Below are positions 1 to 11,001 of a stretch of DNA of 45,498 nucleotides, piece by piece. Source of the DNA: Porogramme epimiltina (Eukaryota; Basidiomycota; Agaricomycetes; Polyporales; Polyporaceae); assembly GCA_900155495.1 (NCBI GenBank), contig FTLJ01000737.1, positions 1 to 45,498 on the forward strand, in the 5' to 3' direction. Within the stretch, counting starts at the first letter, position 1. Each line of letters starts with the position of its first letter. The notes under the pieces are model-generated. The model was not told the DNA's origin, ran no database searches, and worked only from the letters and a program-made list of their open reading frames with translations. The position numbers and the translations under genes were made by a program.

Positions 1-1054
1 GAGGGAGGGGAGGGGCGTGGAGGAGCCCGAGGTGGGGTCGCTCGGGGGCGAGGGGGAGGGGGAGGGGTCCTCGTCGATGATGATCACCTCGGGCTCGGGC
101 TCCGAGTCGGACGAGTCGAGGGTGAGGTCGATCACGTCGTTCTGGACGCTCTCCTTGGCCGCCTTCTCGGCCTCCTGCTGCGCGACGGCGCCGGACGCGC
201 ACGCCTTTTCGTCGCGCGCTCTGCGTTCTGCGGCCTGTAGGGAGGAGGAGGTTAGCAAACGGACCGCCAACGAGTGGAGAGGCGGAAGGATCCCGCGACG
301 CACCTCCGCAGCGAGCTCGCGTGGGGACTTGTTGCCCCGCGGAGCGCCGCCCAAGCGGCCGCTCCCCTGGAGGACGGCGCCGATTTGTTTGCGTTTCTCG
401 GCGGCCTCGGCGGCTTTCTGGCGGGCGAGGTGGGGCGGGAGGTCGTGGGAGACGCTGGCCCCTAGGCGTTTGCCCTCGGAGTGGAAGCCCTCGCCGGCGT
501 AGCCGGAGCGGCGGAGGACGTCGTACTCGTCTTCGAGCCCGGAGAGGAACTTGTAGAACTTGTCGTCGTGGGGGCCGTGCACGTTGTGCGTCAGCTGTTA
601 GGGATTTGTTAGGACGCGACGGTCTGTGGGAGCCGCCTGACAAAATGCCTACTTCATGTAACATGGTGCCCATGATTTCTTGTTCATCATAAAAAGTGTC
701 GGGGGCGTGTGGCGGCCTTAGTCGGACCATGATTTTCTGGCCGGCGTTGATGTCTGGCAGGTGACGTCGTTGGTTTACAGCGACGGGTGAGGGTACAAAG
801 GGAGTACTCACTCAGACCTGAAGAGGAAATTCTGTGGTCAGACTGGGGTTTGGATCGACGGTCGCTGAAAAAGGGGACTGACCGAGAAGGCTCGGATTCT
901 CTGGGAAGAACTCCGACAGGACAGGCAGGACCCAGGCGTGCTTGCGCATGATGGGTTTCACGAGCGAGGCGATCCTCTGGAGGACGCGGAGGGCCTCGTC
1001 TGCATGGGGCCTGTCTTTGAGGTGGGTGAAGGACTTGATGAAGATGTCAGTCAT
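1..1054 (-). CDS. wss1: WSS1-type DNA-dependent metalloprotease (WLM domain), 3' end beyond the window
   Basis: Proteases of this family cleave proteins crosslinked to DNA and act in the SUMO pathway in the nucleus. Proposed exons on the minus strand are 1054-883, 817-812, 753-653, 594-304 and 234 to beyond base 1; phases agree throughout. The WLM domain covers the first ~190 residues. The zinc site HELTH (residues 92-96) followed by NVHGPH is split by intron 652-595. After it comes the family signature of a Phe/Tyr-rich GLEDEYD helix and an RSGYAGEGF segment. Exon 5 carries two hydrophobic-acidic patches, VIDLTL (~224-229) and EVIIIDED (~239-246), that look like SUMO-interacting motifs, as known in yeast Wss1. 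The start at 1054 fits the conserved SFTHLKDRPHADEAL N-terminus; an open frame runs further upstream but is not family-like. At least 268 residues are visible; the C-terminus is missing. It is divergent to the NRPS-like gene. Confidence 0.9.
812..817 (-). other. 6-nt micro-exon of the WSS1-type gene
   Basis: A six-base exon is flanked by a good acceptor (CTCTTCAG, ending at 818) and a good donor (GTGAGT, from 811). Included, it makes the protein read LLGLNINAGQK, which matches the LLGLN core of WLM proteases. Skipped, the frame is kept and the protein reads LLDINAGQK. The flanking introns are 65 nt (882-818) and 58 nt (811-754). Confidence 0.7.
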
Positions 1055-1633
1055 GCGCGAAGAGGTGGAGGATGGGATGAGAGAGGAGGAGAGGACGGCG
1101 GGGGCGAGTAGAAAAGGGGAGTTGCAATCGGCGGAATGAGCACAGCTCCAAGGACCGACCGGGGTCTGGCGCACTCTCCAGGGCAGCTGGACCCGGCACG
1201 ACGGTGATCTCAGCCACAGACGCGTCAGCAGCACGTGCGCCGTCCCCGATCCGAGTCGTCCAGAACGCGCCGGGCCGCGTCCCGACGGCCCCGTCACGTC
1301 TTGGAACGGGCCTCATGCGTCCCTGCAATGCCCCACGTTGCTCATATCCGACCCGGCAAGGAGCGCGTCGAGCGAGCTCTCAGCTCTCTTGTCCCCGAAC
1401 AGTCCTCCCCAGCCATGTTCCGGGGAGATAGGCTCATATTTACCTCGCCGGATTACGGGAGACCGGAGAAGACGGTTCTCGACATGTTCTCGCAGGAGGG
1501 CCACTTGGTCTCGCACACGCCAAAGTCGCTTCAACCTCCGTCCCCTGTTCGGCTCACCGCGGGGCCATGCCCAACGCCCGAACGCCCTCGAGATGCCTCT
1601 TCGCCTTACGCCCCACCCCAACACTAACCCGCC
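1055..1633. promoter_or_regulatory. Divergent intergenic region between the WSS1-type and NRPS-like genes
   Basis: This 579-bp region separates two genes transcribed away from each other, so it should hold both promoters. One MluI cell-cycle box (ACGCGT) lies at 1220-1225, about 166 bp upstream of the WSS1-type start. I see no clear TATA box. Overlapping open frames on both strands here resemble no family and look like GC-rich noise. Confidence 0.5.
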
Positions 1634-4600
1634 ATGACTATCCCACTCTCTTTTCTCGCAAACATACCATCACCACCTCCAGAACTTTCTCTCGGAGAAC
1701 ATATCGCAGAAGCTATCGAACGCTCTGGCAGCGTCGCCACCCTCCTCGACTGTCTCTGCACTACCGACGCCCCCGCCCTCTGGTCCCCTGAAGCCGACGC
1801 GTGCCGACCGCCGCTCACACATGCCGCCCTCCGCAATTTCGTGTCCGAATTCACCATCCCCACGTCCGGCCTTCATGACCGCCTCGTGCCGAACGACAGA
1901 GTTATGATCGTCCTTCCAACAGGTCCCGAAAACGCCGTCGCCCTCCTCGCCGTCTCGGCCTACCACACCTGCGCCCCGGTCAACGCCGCGTGCACTCTCG
2001 AAGAGCTCGCCCGCGACGCAACGCGCCTGCGCGCGAAGGTGATCCTTGCTACGCCGGAGGTGGTGGACAGGCTGGAGCTCTGGCGGCTGAGGGATGAGCT
2101 TCGATGCGAAATTGTATATCTGCATGCGCGCTCAGAGGGGCCAGCCGGGCTCTTTGATCTCTCGGCTTTGCAAGACGACGACGACGACTTGGTTGTCGTA
2201 CCGAGGTCAACTTCCCTTCCAACGCGTCTGAATACCTTTCAAGACCAAGCCCTCGTGCTTCACACCTCAGGAACAAGCGGAATGAAGAAGGTAGGGTCGG
2301 GTGCTTTGCCGAAAATACTCGAAATGAACGCCCTTGGCCAACTCTAGGTCGTTCCCTATACTCTCCGCTCACTCGTCGTGGGTACGTGTGCCGTCACGCA
2401 CTCGTGGAATTTGCAACCTAGCGACATCAACAGTGAGTGTGCTTGACCGGATCCACTGTCTGCCCACCCAACCATTTTTCTAGTGAACATGATGCCACTT
2501 TTCCACGTTGGGGGCATTGTCAGGAATCTTTGGGCTCCCGTCTTTTCCGGCGGGAGCGCGATTATGTGTTCGGGTTTCGACAGCACAACATTCTGGCCTA
2601 TCGTTCAGGCCCTCGGTGCGACCTGGTGAGTTGCTGGCCCGTATGTATCTTGTATACGGTCTTGATGATGCCTCGTAGGTACTACGCATCGCCGACAATG
2701 CACCATGCCATTTTGCTATCCAAACCAGACTCGGTCACCCCATTCCGAGATACTCGTATTCGCATGGTCGCGAACGCGGCCGGAGGCCTTCTCCCCTCGT
2801 TGGCATGCCGGTTACGTGACACATTTGGAGCCACCATACTTCCGTCGTACGGCATGACTGAATGCATGCCTATTGCTTCACCGCCGATCACGTACAAGCT
2901 GGACCGTCCAGGATGCTCCGGCGTGGCATGCGGTCCCCATTTATCTATCCGTACCCCCATAACACTAGATCACGAGCTCTCACGGGCCTGTATTGGAGCG
3001 GTATGCGTCAAGGGCCTTCCCATGTTCGATGGCTATGAAACCACCCCGGGAGCCCCCCTCGACAGGTCCGCGTTCTCCTCAGAAGGATGGTTCGATTCGG
3101 GAGACGTTGGCTATATGGACGACGATGGATACCTCTACATCACAGGCCGCTCGAAGGAGATCATCAACAAAGGAGGCGAGGTCGTCTCTCCCTTCGAAAT
3201 CGAAGAGGCCATCATGTCGGTGGCTGCGCACCGCGTGAAGGAGTCCATGTCGTTCTCAGTCCCGCACGACGTCCTCCAAGAGACTGTCGGCGTCGCCATT
3301 GTCCCTAGTGACAACTCCCTACGCATCGGCTTGGCTGAGCTGCTCGACCTGGTCAAAACCAAACTTCACCCGTCAAAATGGCCCTTCGCCGTCGTTTACG
3401 TGGATAATTTACCCAAGAATAGTGCCGGAAAACCCCTTCGGATCAAGTTCGCAGAACGGCTCGGTCTAGGCACCCTAACTGACGACACCCCACCTCTTCT
3501 ACGACACTTCGAGGCGTCAGTGCTGGACCCAAACGCCCCTCTCTCACAATCTATTCCATGTACGCCTGTGTCGGTGGATGTAACCGATATCGAAAAGATC
3601 ATCAAGGATATCACTGGCATCCGCGAAGTCGCCGCCCGAATAGGAAGGTCTGGTTCACCGGAGGCCTTAGTGTCACTGTGTCCTACCGCCTCTCTAGATT
3701 CTGCGTCTATTACTTGCACCCTCGCGTCCCTCGTCTCTGGATATGCCAACCCAAGCCCTCTACATGTCTTCTACGAACCACTTGCAACGGCACAGGACGG
3801 TTCTGTGGACTGGGAGACGATGGAAGCCAAAACTGCACATCAAGCCGCTTCCAGCATGTCACCCGCGGCTCTGGTCATCCGCAACATCGTGGCCGAGCTT
3901 CTCGATAAGGATCCAGCACCTTTGACGGGCGACAGCGACTTCTTCCTCCTCGGCGGCAACTCTCTGCTCCTGGGCCGTCTCGCGCACTGCATCCGGAAGC
4001 GGACCGGGGTCACTGTTAGGGTGTCGTCCGTCTTTTTGCACAGCACTATCAACGGGATAGCGTCTCGCGTCGAGGCGGATGCCACGTCGATACTCGGCAC
4101 TCCTGACTCCAGCACCCTCGCGAGCACCTCGGCTGAAAAGTCTGCCGACTCGACAAAGTCCTCGGACTTGCCTCTGGTGGACGACAACTCGAAGGACCAC
4201 CGCGGACAGTGTCACCCACTGGCACTAGCAGTACAGGCGATGCCCTTGCTCTTGCTTTGGCCCCTGAGGGCGACTCTCGTCTGGACCGCGTTCCTCTTCA
4301 TATTGGCCAATAATCCTGGCGCCTTTTCAGATAACTCACTGGGCCGCCTCGGTGCTACTATTACATCTGCGCTTGGTGCCCGACTGGCTGTCAACATTTT
4401 CCCCCCGCTTGCTGCTATCGTTCTCAAGTGGCTGATCATCGGACGCTACAAACCTGGGCTATACAGATTCTGGAGCAACTATCATCTCCGCTGGTGGATC
4501 ACCGACCAAGCCCTCAGGATCGCAGGGCCCGGAGTCTTCTCGGCGCACCCCTGGCTCACCGTCCTCTACTATCGCATGCTAGGGGCTCGAATTGGCAAAA

Positions 4601-6635
4601 ATGTGAACATCCACCCCACCGCGCGGCTCGCCGAGTTCGACCTGCTCACACTCCACTCTGGCTGCAGGCTCGACAATGCCCAGGTCCGCGGATTCTCTGT
4701 GGAGCGCGGGGGGTACTTCCGTCTGGGCCCTGTCGTCGTTGGGCACGGCGCGTCAATCAACACCTACACCGTCGTCGCGCCTGGCGCCGTCGTCCCGGAC
4801 GGCGCCACGTACGGCCCGCACGCCTCCTCTCACGACCCACCCTCGCCCGAGGGGCATGCCCAGTACAACCGTGCAGCCATCCCCGGACCACACTGGTCGC
4901 TCAAGCTCTTCGTCGCCATGCCTATCTTGCTCCTCGTCACGATTGTCGCCTACCTGCCCTGGATCGCCGCACTCTACCTGCATGTGTCACTGGGCACGCC
5001 TACGGGACCCGGCTCCTCCCTCGAGCGCCAGATCATCTTACTCTCTACCTCGAATCGCGTTGCTCTACACGCCCTCACCCGGATCACCCGTGCGCTCTTC
5101 CGGGACATCTTCCAAGTCGTTGCGGGCATCGCCATCAAGCGTGCGATGGGCCTCAACCGCGAAGGCGCCGCCGCGGACGCGTCGCAGTGGGCGCGCCTCC
5201 GGCGCTACATCAACAACCTCACGCTCAGCCAAGATGCGCTTCAGGGCACGTTCGACATCATCGGCTCGCACTACGAGCTCACGTCCGTCCTCTGGCGCTG
5301 CATGGGCGCGAAGATCGGCAAGCGCGTCTACTGGCCGGGCTCGAGCTTCTACTGCCCCGACCCGGAGCTCCTCGAGGTCGGCGACGACGTCGTGTTTGGC
5401 TCCCGCTCTGAGGTGTTTACCACGGACGGCCTGGGCTCCGGACGCGTCGTGATCAAGGCGGGCGCGATGATCGCCGACCGCGTCGTGCTCCTCCCCGGAA
5501 CCACCGTGGGCAGGCGGGCCGTCATGGGCTCCGGCGCGCTCGGGCGGCGGGGGGCAACGTACACGAACGACTCGGTCTGGATGGGCTCGGAGGGCGGCGA
5601 GGCGCTGTGTCTCAAAGTGGGCGGGAAGGACGCCGCCGACGACGACGTGCCGACGATCACCCCCTTCGGCCGCGCGTACTACGAGCGCAAGGCGCCGTAC
5701 TTCGTCTTCCCGTACCCCTTCATCCTGCTCATCAACGTCACCGTCGCCGTGCTCGGCGCGACGTACTGGTCGCTCGCGCCCGTCCTCGGTGTGCGCGTCC
5801 TCAACCTCTTCCGCACGCGCCTCCCGCACCTGCACCTCTTCGACAACGGCCCGCGCCAGCTCCCCACGCTCGTCGGCCTCTTCGCCGCGTGGTTCGTGCT
5901 CGCGCTGCCCGCGCAGGCGCTGCTCGCGCTCGCGCTCGCCGTCGGCGCCAAGTGGCTCCTCCTCGGGCGGCGCGCGCCGGGCGCCCTCGACTGGGACGCG
6001 AGCGCGTACTGCCAGCGCTGGCAGGCGCACCTCGCGCTCTCCGGGGCGCTGCTGCGCGGCGTCGGCGGGCGCGGCGGCGCGCACGCGCTCGCGGGGTCCG
6101 CGTACGCGGCGTGGCTGCTGCGCGCGTACGGCGCGCGCGTCGGGCGCGGGTGCGCGGTGTGGGCGGGCGGCCGCGCGGGGCTCATGACGGAGCCGGACCT
6201 CGTCGAGCTCGGGGACGGCGTCGCGCTCGACGAGTGCTCGGTCGTCGCGCACATCAACTCGCGTGGGCGGTTTGCGCTCAATAAGCTGGTCATCGGGTCT
6301 GGGTGCGTCACCTCTACGTGTTCTGTCTTTTTGCATGTGTGATGAGGGCTGGGCTGATTTTATGGGGGTCTTCTTGCAGGTCGGCGCTTCGCGCGGGGTC
6401 GAGGCTGCTCTCGGGGGCGAGCATGGAGGACGGGTCGCTGCTGCTCGAGCACGCGCTCCTCGCCTCTGGGGAGATCGCGGAGGCGGGCGCGGTGTATGGG
6501 GGCTGGCCTGCGCGTCTGTTGGACGAGGATCCGCGCGGGCGGTGGATGCCTCTCGACACGCCGCCTGGCTTTCGGCGGAGGAAGGGCCGCCATCGCGCGG
6601 GCGTGTCCGTCGACGAAGCGGGGCCTGGCATGTGA
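1634..6635 (+). CDS. NRPS-like protein: adenylation domain, carrier domain and Pls-type membrane/hexapeptide C-terminus
   Basis: The predicted protein has 1587 residues in five exons: 1634-2290, 2348-2432, 2484-2625, 2679-6302 and 6380-6635. The adenylation domain (~1-560) shows the ATP-binding HTSGTSGMKK (~210-220), YGMTE (~351), the GDVGY...ITGRSKEIINKGGE core (~431-462) and the catalytic-Lys motif NSAGKPLR (~542-549). A carrier domain follows, with phosphopantetheine Ser ~723 in LGGNSL. The second half (~808-1587) alternates predicted membrane segments with left-handed-helix hexapeptide repeats. This matches the terminal domain known from epsilon-poly-lysine synthetase-like NRPSs. There is no condensation or thioesterase domain. 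Such enzymes activate an amino or carboxylic acid and process it at a membrane; the substrate cannot be read from the sequence. The final exon is supported by GASMEDGSLLLEHALL, a conserved C-terminal segment. Confidence 0.88.
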
Positions 6636-7490
6636 TAGAGGGGATGGTCGGAGCAGCAACTGTGCAAGAGGCCAAAGTACATTACTATTTCTTAAGTTCA
6701 TTACTACGCTAGATTTTATCTATGGACCACACATTTTATTCATACGCAATTCGCTGCCTTATTTGGGAATACGACACATTACTCACTGCCTCTGTATCCG
6801 TATTGTCTCCTATGTGAATGTACAGAAAAAACCTCGTCCTAGATGTCTTCACACCTAGTGACCTTCAATACCAAGTTACGGGATGCCGTCAACCCCCGTG
6901 CATTTCCAGGAATCCCGCCTGGATAGAAGCACCCATATGCTGCAGCAGCCGCAGGTTCGATCTGAATGGACGCGAAGTACGGGACCGCGCATGGTGAGTG
7001 TGCTTCTTGAGCCTGTAAAAGGACTTCCTTCCCCCTTGCTTACGAGCGCGCTGACGCATGGCCCCTTTGTGGGTCTTCGGTTAAAACGTGGGCTGCGGAT
7101 TCCCTGAGTCCAGCCGCGGGCCACAACGTGGACGTTCGGCTGCCTGCACAAGGGACATTGGGTTCAGGCTGGGTGGGATGATGGCCGTATGGCTGTGGAA
7201 GGGAAATCGGCTGTTTGCCGAGGTTCGTGTGCTACTTCTTTGGCTGGTCAGCCGCACAGTCGACTCGTCCGCCTTGTGGTCATTTCTTCTACCCACTGCC
7301 AGCCCTCCCTGCGAGTGAGATGCCCTCGCACTTGAGTCAAGAACTTTGCGCGAACGGTGGTAGCCGATTTGTCAAGTGATTTGAGTTCTATGGAGATATC
7401 ACCCATCAGCGATTGCGTAGAGCAAGCTGTGCCAGGGGAAGTTACGCACCCTGATGTTGGTCCCATTTCCTCGGTGTGGCCAGCCTCTGT
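6636..7490. other. Intergenic region, convergent gene ends
   Basis: This 855-bp stretch lies between the 3' ends of the NRPS-like gene and the F-box gene. It becomes AT-rich just after the NRPS-like stop codon (about 6660-6850), as expected for a 3' UTR and polyadenylation region. Short open frames occur but none resembles a known protein. I see no RNA gene or repeat. Confidence 0.4.
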
Positions 7491-8546
7491 TTACAGGGGA
7501 GCGACACTCCGGGTCTGGAACCGCTCCTGGACCGCGGCCTCCTCCTCCAGCGACTCGACCCAACAGCCGTTCCCCAGGCCGTCCATGCGCTGCACCCAGT
7601 CGTCCCACAGCCTGTCCCACACGTTGTACCACTCCTGCTCCATCTGCAGCACGAGCAGGCGCACGCTCGCCTTCTCGCGCTCGCACGCTGTCGCGAGGTG
7701 TCTCAGCGCGGTCGTCTCCGCCTCGTTCTCCGCAGCCTCTTCCGGGTCCTCGACGGACCAACCAAGGTCGGACTTGACAGTTTGCACGACGATGTTATGT
7801 AAGTGCTGAAGGGCCGGGTCCTCTGACGCGTCCAGGAAAAACCCCAGGCCCTCCTCGCTATGAAAGCCAAGCGCGGCAGCAACCGCACCTGCGTATGGCG
7901 CGGGCAGCTCCTCGGCGCTATTGAGGATCCCAGATATGCGGAGGTGCGTCAGAGGCGCCTCTCGAAACACGACGTGCAACGCAGGGGGTCGGGGGTCTGT
8001 CAAGAGTGGAAGGAGGTGCAGGCGGCGGAGCGCGGGGAGGCGCTCGCCAAGCCCCGGGACGAGCGCGGACATCCCGCCGGAGATCGTCAGCTCGATGAGG
8101 TGCGGGAGGGGTATGGAGAGCGGAACCGGCGGAAGGCGTGCGGCCTGGAGGAGGCACAGCGTGCGGAGGGTCGGCGCGGTCAGCTCGAGGAGTTCGGTGG
8201 TGGTGTCTGCAAAGCGTTCAACCCAATCTTTTCCGGGACCGGCTTCGGAGTCCGCGTGGCGCACGGGGTCGTTATACCGTGGGCGTTCTTGCATAAGAAA
8301 GAGCCACAGGTGACGGACAGCGGGTTTGTCTGAGGGAGCGCATGAGCGTGAGTACGCAAGGAAACTTTCTAGGGCGCTGGTCGAGTAGAGTGAGACAGAT
8401 TGGAACCGGACTTTCGAGGATTGCGCGTTGAGGTATTTGCACGAAAGAGCTAGGGACAAACCGGTGTAGCCGCCATCCGTGCAGGCGTATTGCGTTATCT
8501 CCTGCCATATCTCGGGTGGGAGGGAAGTGATGTGCGAATGCTTCAT
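7491..8546 (-). CDS. F-box-like protein
   Basis: A single uninterrupted 351-residue frame starts with an F-box-like segment (about residues 8-50: LPPEIWQEI ... GLSLALSCKYLN). Such segments bind Skp1, and the rest of the protein selects substrates for SCF ubiquitin ligases. The remainder is weakly leucine-rich, with recurring short hydrophobic strand patterns (for example HLWLFLM and HLIELTISGG) typical of degenerate leucine-rich repeats in mushroom F-box proteins. These families are greatly expanded and fast-evolving in Agaricomycetes, so no substrate can be inferred. The acidic stretch DPEEAAENEAETT lies near the C-terminus. Unlike most neighbours, the gene has no introns. Confidence 0.8.
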   Translation of the reverse strand: MKHSHITSLPPEIWQEITQYACTDGGYTGLSLALSCKYLNAQSSKVRFQSVSLYSTSALESFLAYSRSCAPSDKPAVRHLWLFLMQERPRYNDPVRHADSEAGPGKDWVERFADTTTELLELTAPTLRTLCLLQAARLPPVPLSIPLPHLIELTISGGMSALVPGLGERLPALRRLHLLPLLTDPRPPALHVVFREAPLTHLRISGILNSAEELPAPYAGAVAAALGFHSEEGLGFFLDASEDPALQHLHNIVVQTVKSDLGWSVEDPEEAAENEAETTALRHLATACEREKASVRLLVLQMEQEWYNVWDRLWDDWVQRMDGLGNGCWVESLEEEAAVQERFQTRSVAPL

Positions 8547-9404
8547 GGGTTCACTCTAGACTGACTGTTGGAAAATGTAAGCTATTGCACCACGCTTACC
8601 AAGGGCAAAAGAATAAGCTGATAGGCTTACAGAACGGATATCGTTATTGAGGATACGAGCAGCGGTAGCCTCTTGCCGCTACCTCTTCTTTGGTTCAGAA
8701 GAACGCCTAGATATTGCAACCGACGTTAGTATAACGAAGTGTAGATTCAGAGACTTCGGACTACCTTTTCTAACTCAATGTTCTTGGGGGGGAGTTGAGA
8801 GTGGAGTGAACGTAACGTGTACGCCGGCGACGAAACTTTAAGATGTAGGATAGGGCGCCCGGGACGTCGTTATAGTTTACGTGGAAGTCCGGAGGGTACG
8901 GGGGGAGGCGCTATGAAGCTTGTCCAGGGACTCGAGCTCGGACCGCGCAAGATCTTTTCCCGCCTCGATCAACCCCGCTTTCCATGCGACTATACCGTGT
9001 CTTGGCTGGGTAGCTCGGCCATCCGACTCTATTGAGCCTACCGTGCCACCTATAATCACAGAGCAAGCATATTATCTTCCTACCTGACTTACATTACCCG
9101 ATCGGCGCTCAGACTGAAAAGTCCCCCTGACCGCCTCATCTTGGCATGCCCTCATCCCTTCAAGCGCGAATGAATGCAAAGACCCCGATCCTTGTTTATG
9201 AAGCAGTGCCCAATGCGATGCACGATGGCATCACATGAACTCGGGAGACCTATGTGGCCCCTTGGAATGGTTGCCGCAGGCATTCTCGGAATCCGTGGCT
9301 GGCAATCTGGTCGTATCCTATATGTATTCCTGCAATTAAGCACGTGGAACAATGATCTGGTCATTTCAGCAGTGGCTTTGTGTGCCAGCAACAAACTCGT
9401 ACAA
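8547..9404. other. Intergenic region
   Basis: These 858 bp hold the F-box gene's upstream region and the 3' flank of the methyltransferase gene. Base composition is less GC-rich than in the coding parts. No open frame looks like a protein family and I recognise no RNA gene. Confidence 0.4.
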
Positions 9405-10839
9405 TCACATTTCTTCCTCGTTCATCACGTTATGCTCCATCGAGGTCAAGTGTACTATCTTGAATATCTTGACGACCTGTTCCGAGGCTTCTTGCCCGAG
9501 TTCTGCTGCCGCAGTAAACACGTTTTTGACGACAGGAACCGCCTCTACCTCCTCTACTAAAAGGACGTCCCCTGTATGAATAGTTTTAGCATCTAGGCAT
9601 ACGAGATGGACGGAACGACTGACTGGCTCGTCGAAGAAATTCCGACATCGTGTCTCCGTTGCGTAATGTGAGTGCGATATAAGCAACTGGCCTAGGACGA
9701 GTCGCACAAGGGGCTAATGTAACATCCAAGATAGCCACTAGCAAAGGAATTATGGACGGCTCATACACCTAGCAGGACTATCGTCAGCTGGAGAACAAGC
9801 ATATGTACGGACACGCACGAGGTCGGCTCCAAGGATTACGGTAGGCCTGATCTTTGTGTTTAGGAAAGCGTATAGCTTCTTTTTCCTGCTGCTATCTACC
9901 GCGTCGGACCAGTCTAGGGCGTGGATATTCAGATCTGGGTGTGAATGCGACGGATCTGCGTCACTATTATTAGAGTGGGCGTTTCTGCATGGGAGAGAGC
10001 GAGGCACGTACTACAAGGCAGGCGAAGGTTCACTTCACAGCGTTGCAGAACATACTCATTGACATCGGTGAGCCATAGTGAGGGGGGCTCCGCAGAAAGA
10101 GTATCGAGTTGTATAGATGCTGCTATAGTCCCCAGTAGCCCGACGCCGCATCCCAACTCCATGACGCGTTGACTCCGGATCAGTTCTAAGCTCTTGTTAA
10201 TATACACTGCGCACTAGCAACGGTTCCGAAGGAGAAACCAACCGGGGTGTGCTAGGATAAATTGCGCCAGTATCAAACTGGCAGACCATGTTCTGAGACC
10301 GGTAGTTCCGCCTTCAATGGTAGTACGAGATTCGACAAGGGTAACATTCGCGTGTCCAGGGTAGACCGGTATGTTTGGGGGTCTATCCGACTTCCAAAGG
10401 TACGTGAGATAAGATGCAGCGGGCCGCGACAAGCCGACATTCTTTTTTCTAGAGAAGAGGTATCAACTTAATTAATATTGCCATCTAGCACGACATTGTG
10501 GACATACGATGTAGAGCCATGCATTAGCTCAACGTGGTGCGTGTAAAATCGCTCGTCGAGCTCATCCTTCAGGTGCGCAGTCAGAGCAGCTTCAGAGACG
10601 TTTCAATTGTTGCATGCCTCGTCGGATGCCAGCCTCTCCAACCATCCAATTGCCCATTTCCAGAACGTCAGTTGATACTGCTTCGAGGGCGGATACTCTC
10701 CGAAATGATGATTGAGCAAGACATGATCCAGCAGAAAGGCGTGCGCTGATTCAAACGGGACATCTGGCGTAAGAATAAGCTTCGGAGACTGCAACGTCGC
10801 GTATATGCGCAGGATGTCAAAGAGGGGGTCGGGCAGCAT
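9405..10839 (-). CDS. FAM86/EEF2KMT-type protein-lysine methyltransferase (Methyltransf_16 fold)
   Basis: The family trimethylates a lysine of eEF2 (yeast Efm3, human EEF2KMT) in the cytosol. Proposed exons are 10839-10618, 10566-10508, 10448-10243, 10206-10012, 9955-9819, 9768-9624 and 9571-9405, giving 376 residues. Visible hallmarks are the N-terminal YPPSKQYQLTFWKW segment, the linker ESRTTIEGGTTGLRTW, the SAM-binding motif MELGCGVGLLG, the post-motif ILGADLVYEPS and the closing strand VVKIFKI. Intron 1 (10617-10567) would use a GC donor. Intron 3 (10242-10207) would be only 36 nt and is the weakest junction. I chose Met at 10839 because it precedes the conserved region. An upstream Met at 11013 would add 58 residues and overlap the divergent gene starting at 11002. 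Confidence 0.82.
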
Positions 10840-11001
10840 TTGCAGGGTCGAGCCAAGAGGAGCTAGCGGCAGAGCCTGGGTCGCGTAGAGTACAAGCGCC
10901 CGACTCGCCTCGGCTACACACCCGTCGCGCGCTGAAGCCTGCCCTAAACGCGCACGTGATGTCTCGAAGAAATGGGTCAAAATTTGCCAGCAGAGCTCAC
11001 A

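Noticed and set aside
2348..2678. Start of the NRPS-like second half as an independent gene from 2437
   Set aside because: The apparent open frame begins inside an intron; splicing 2433-2483 and 2626-2678 joins the A-domain core motifs in phase.
5065..6675. 536-codon open frame antisense to the NRPS-like gene
   Set aside because: Its product is dominated by Arg, Ala, Glu and Pro and mirrors the GC-rich codons of the sense gene. The sense frame has clear hexapeptide and membrane patterns and a family-like C-terminus.
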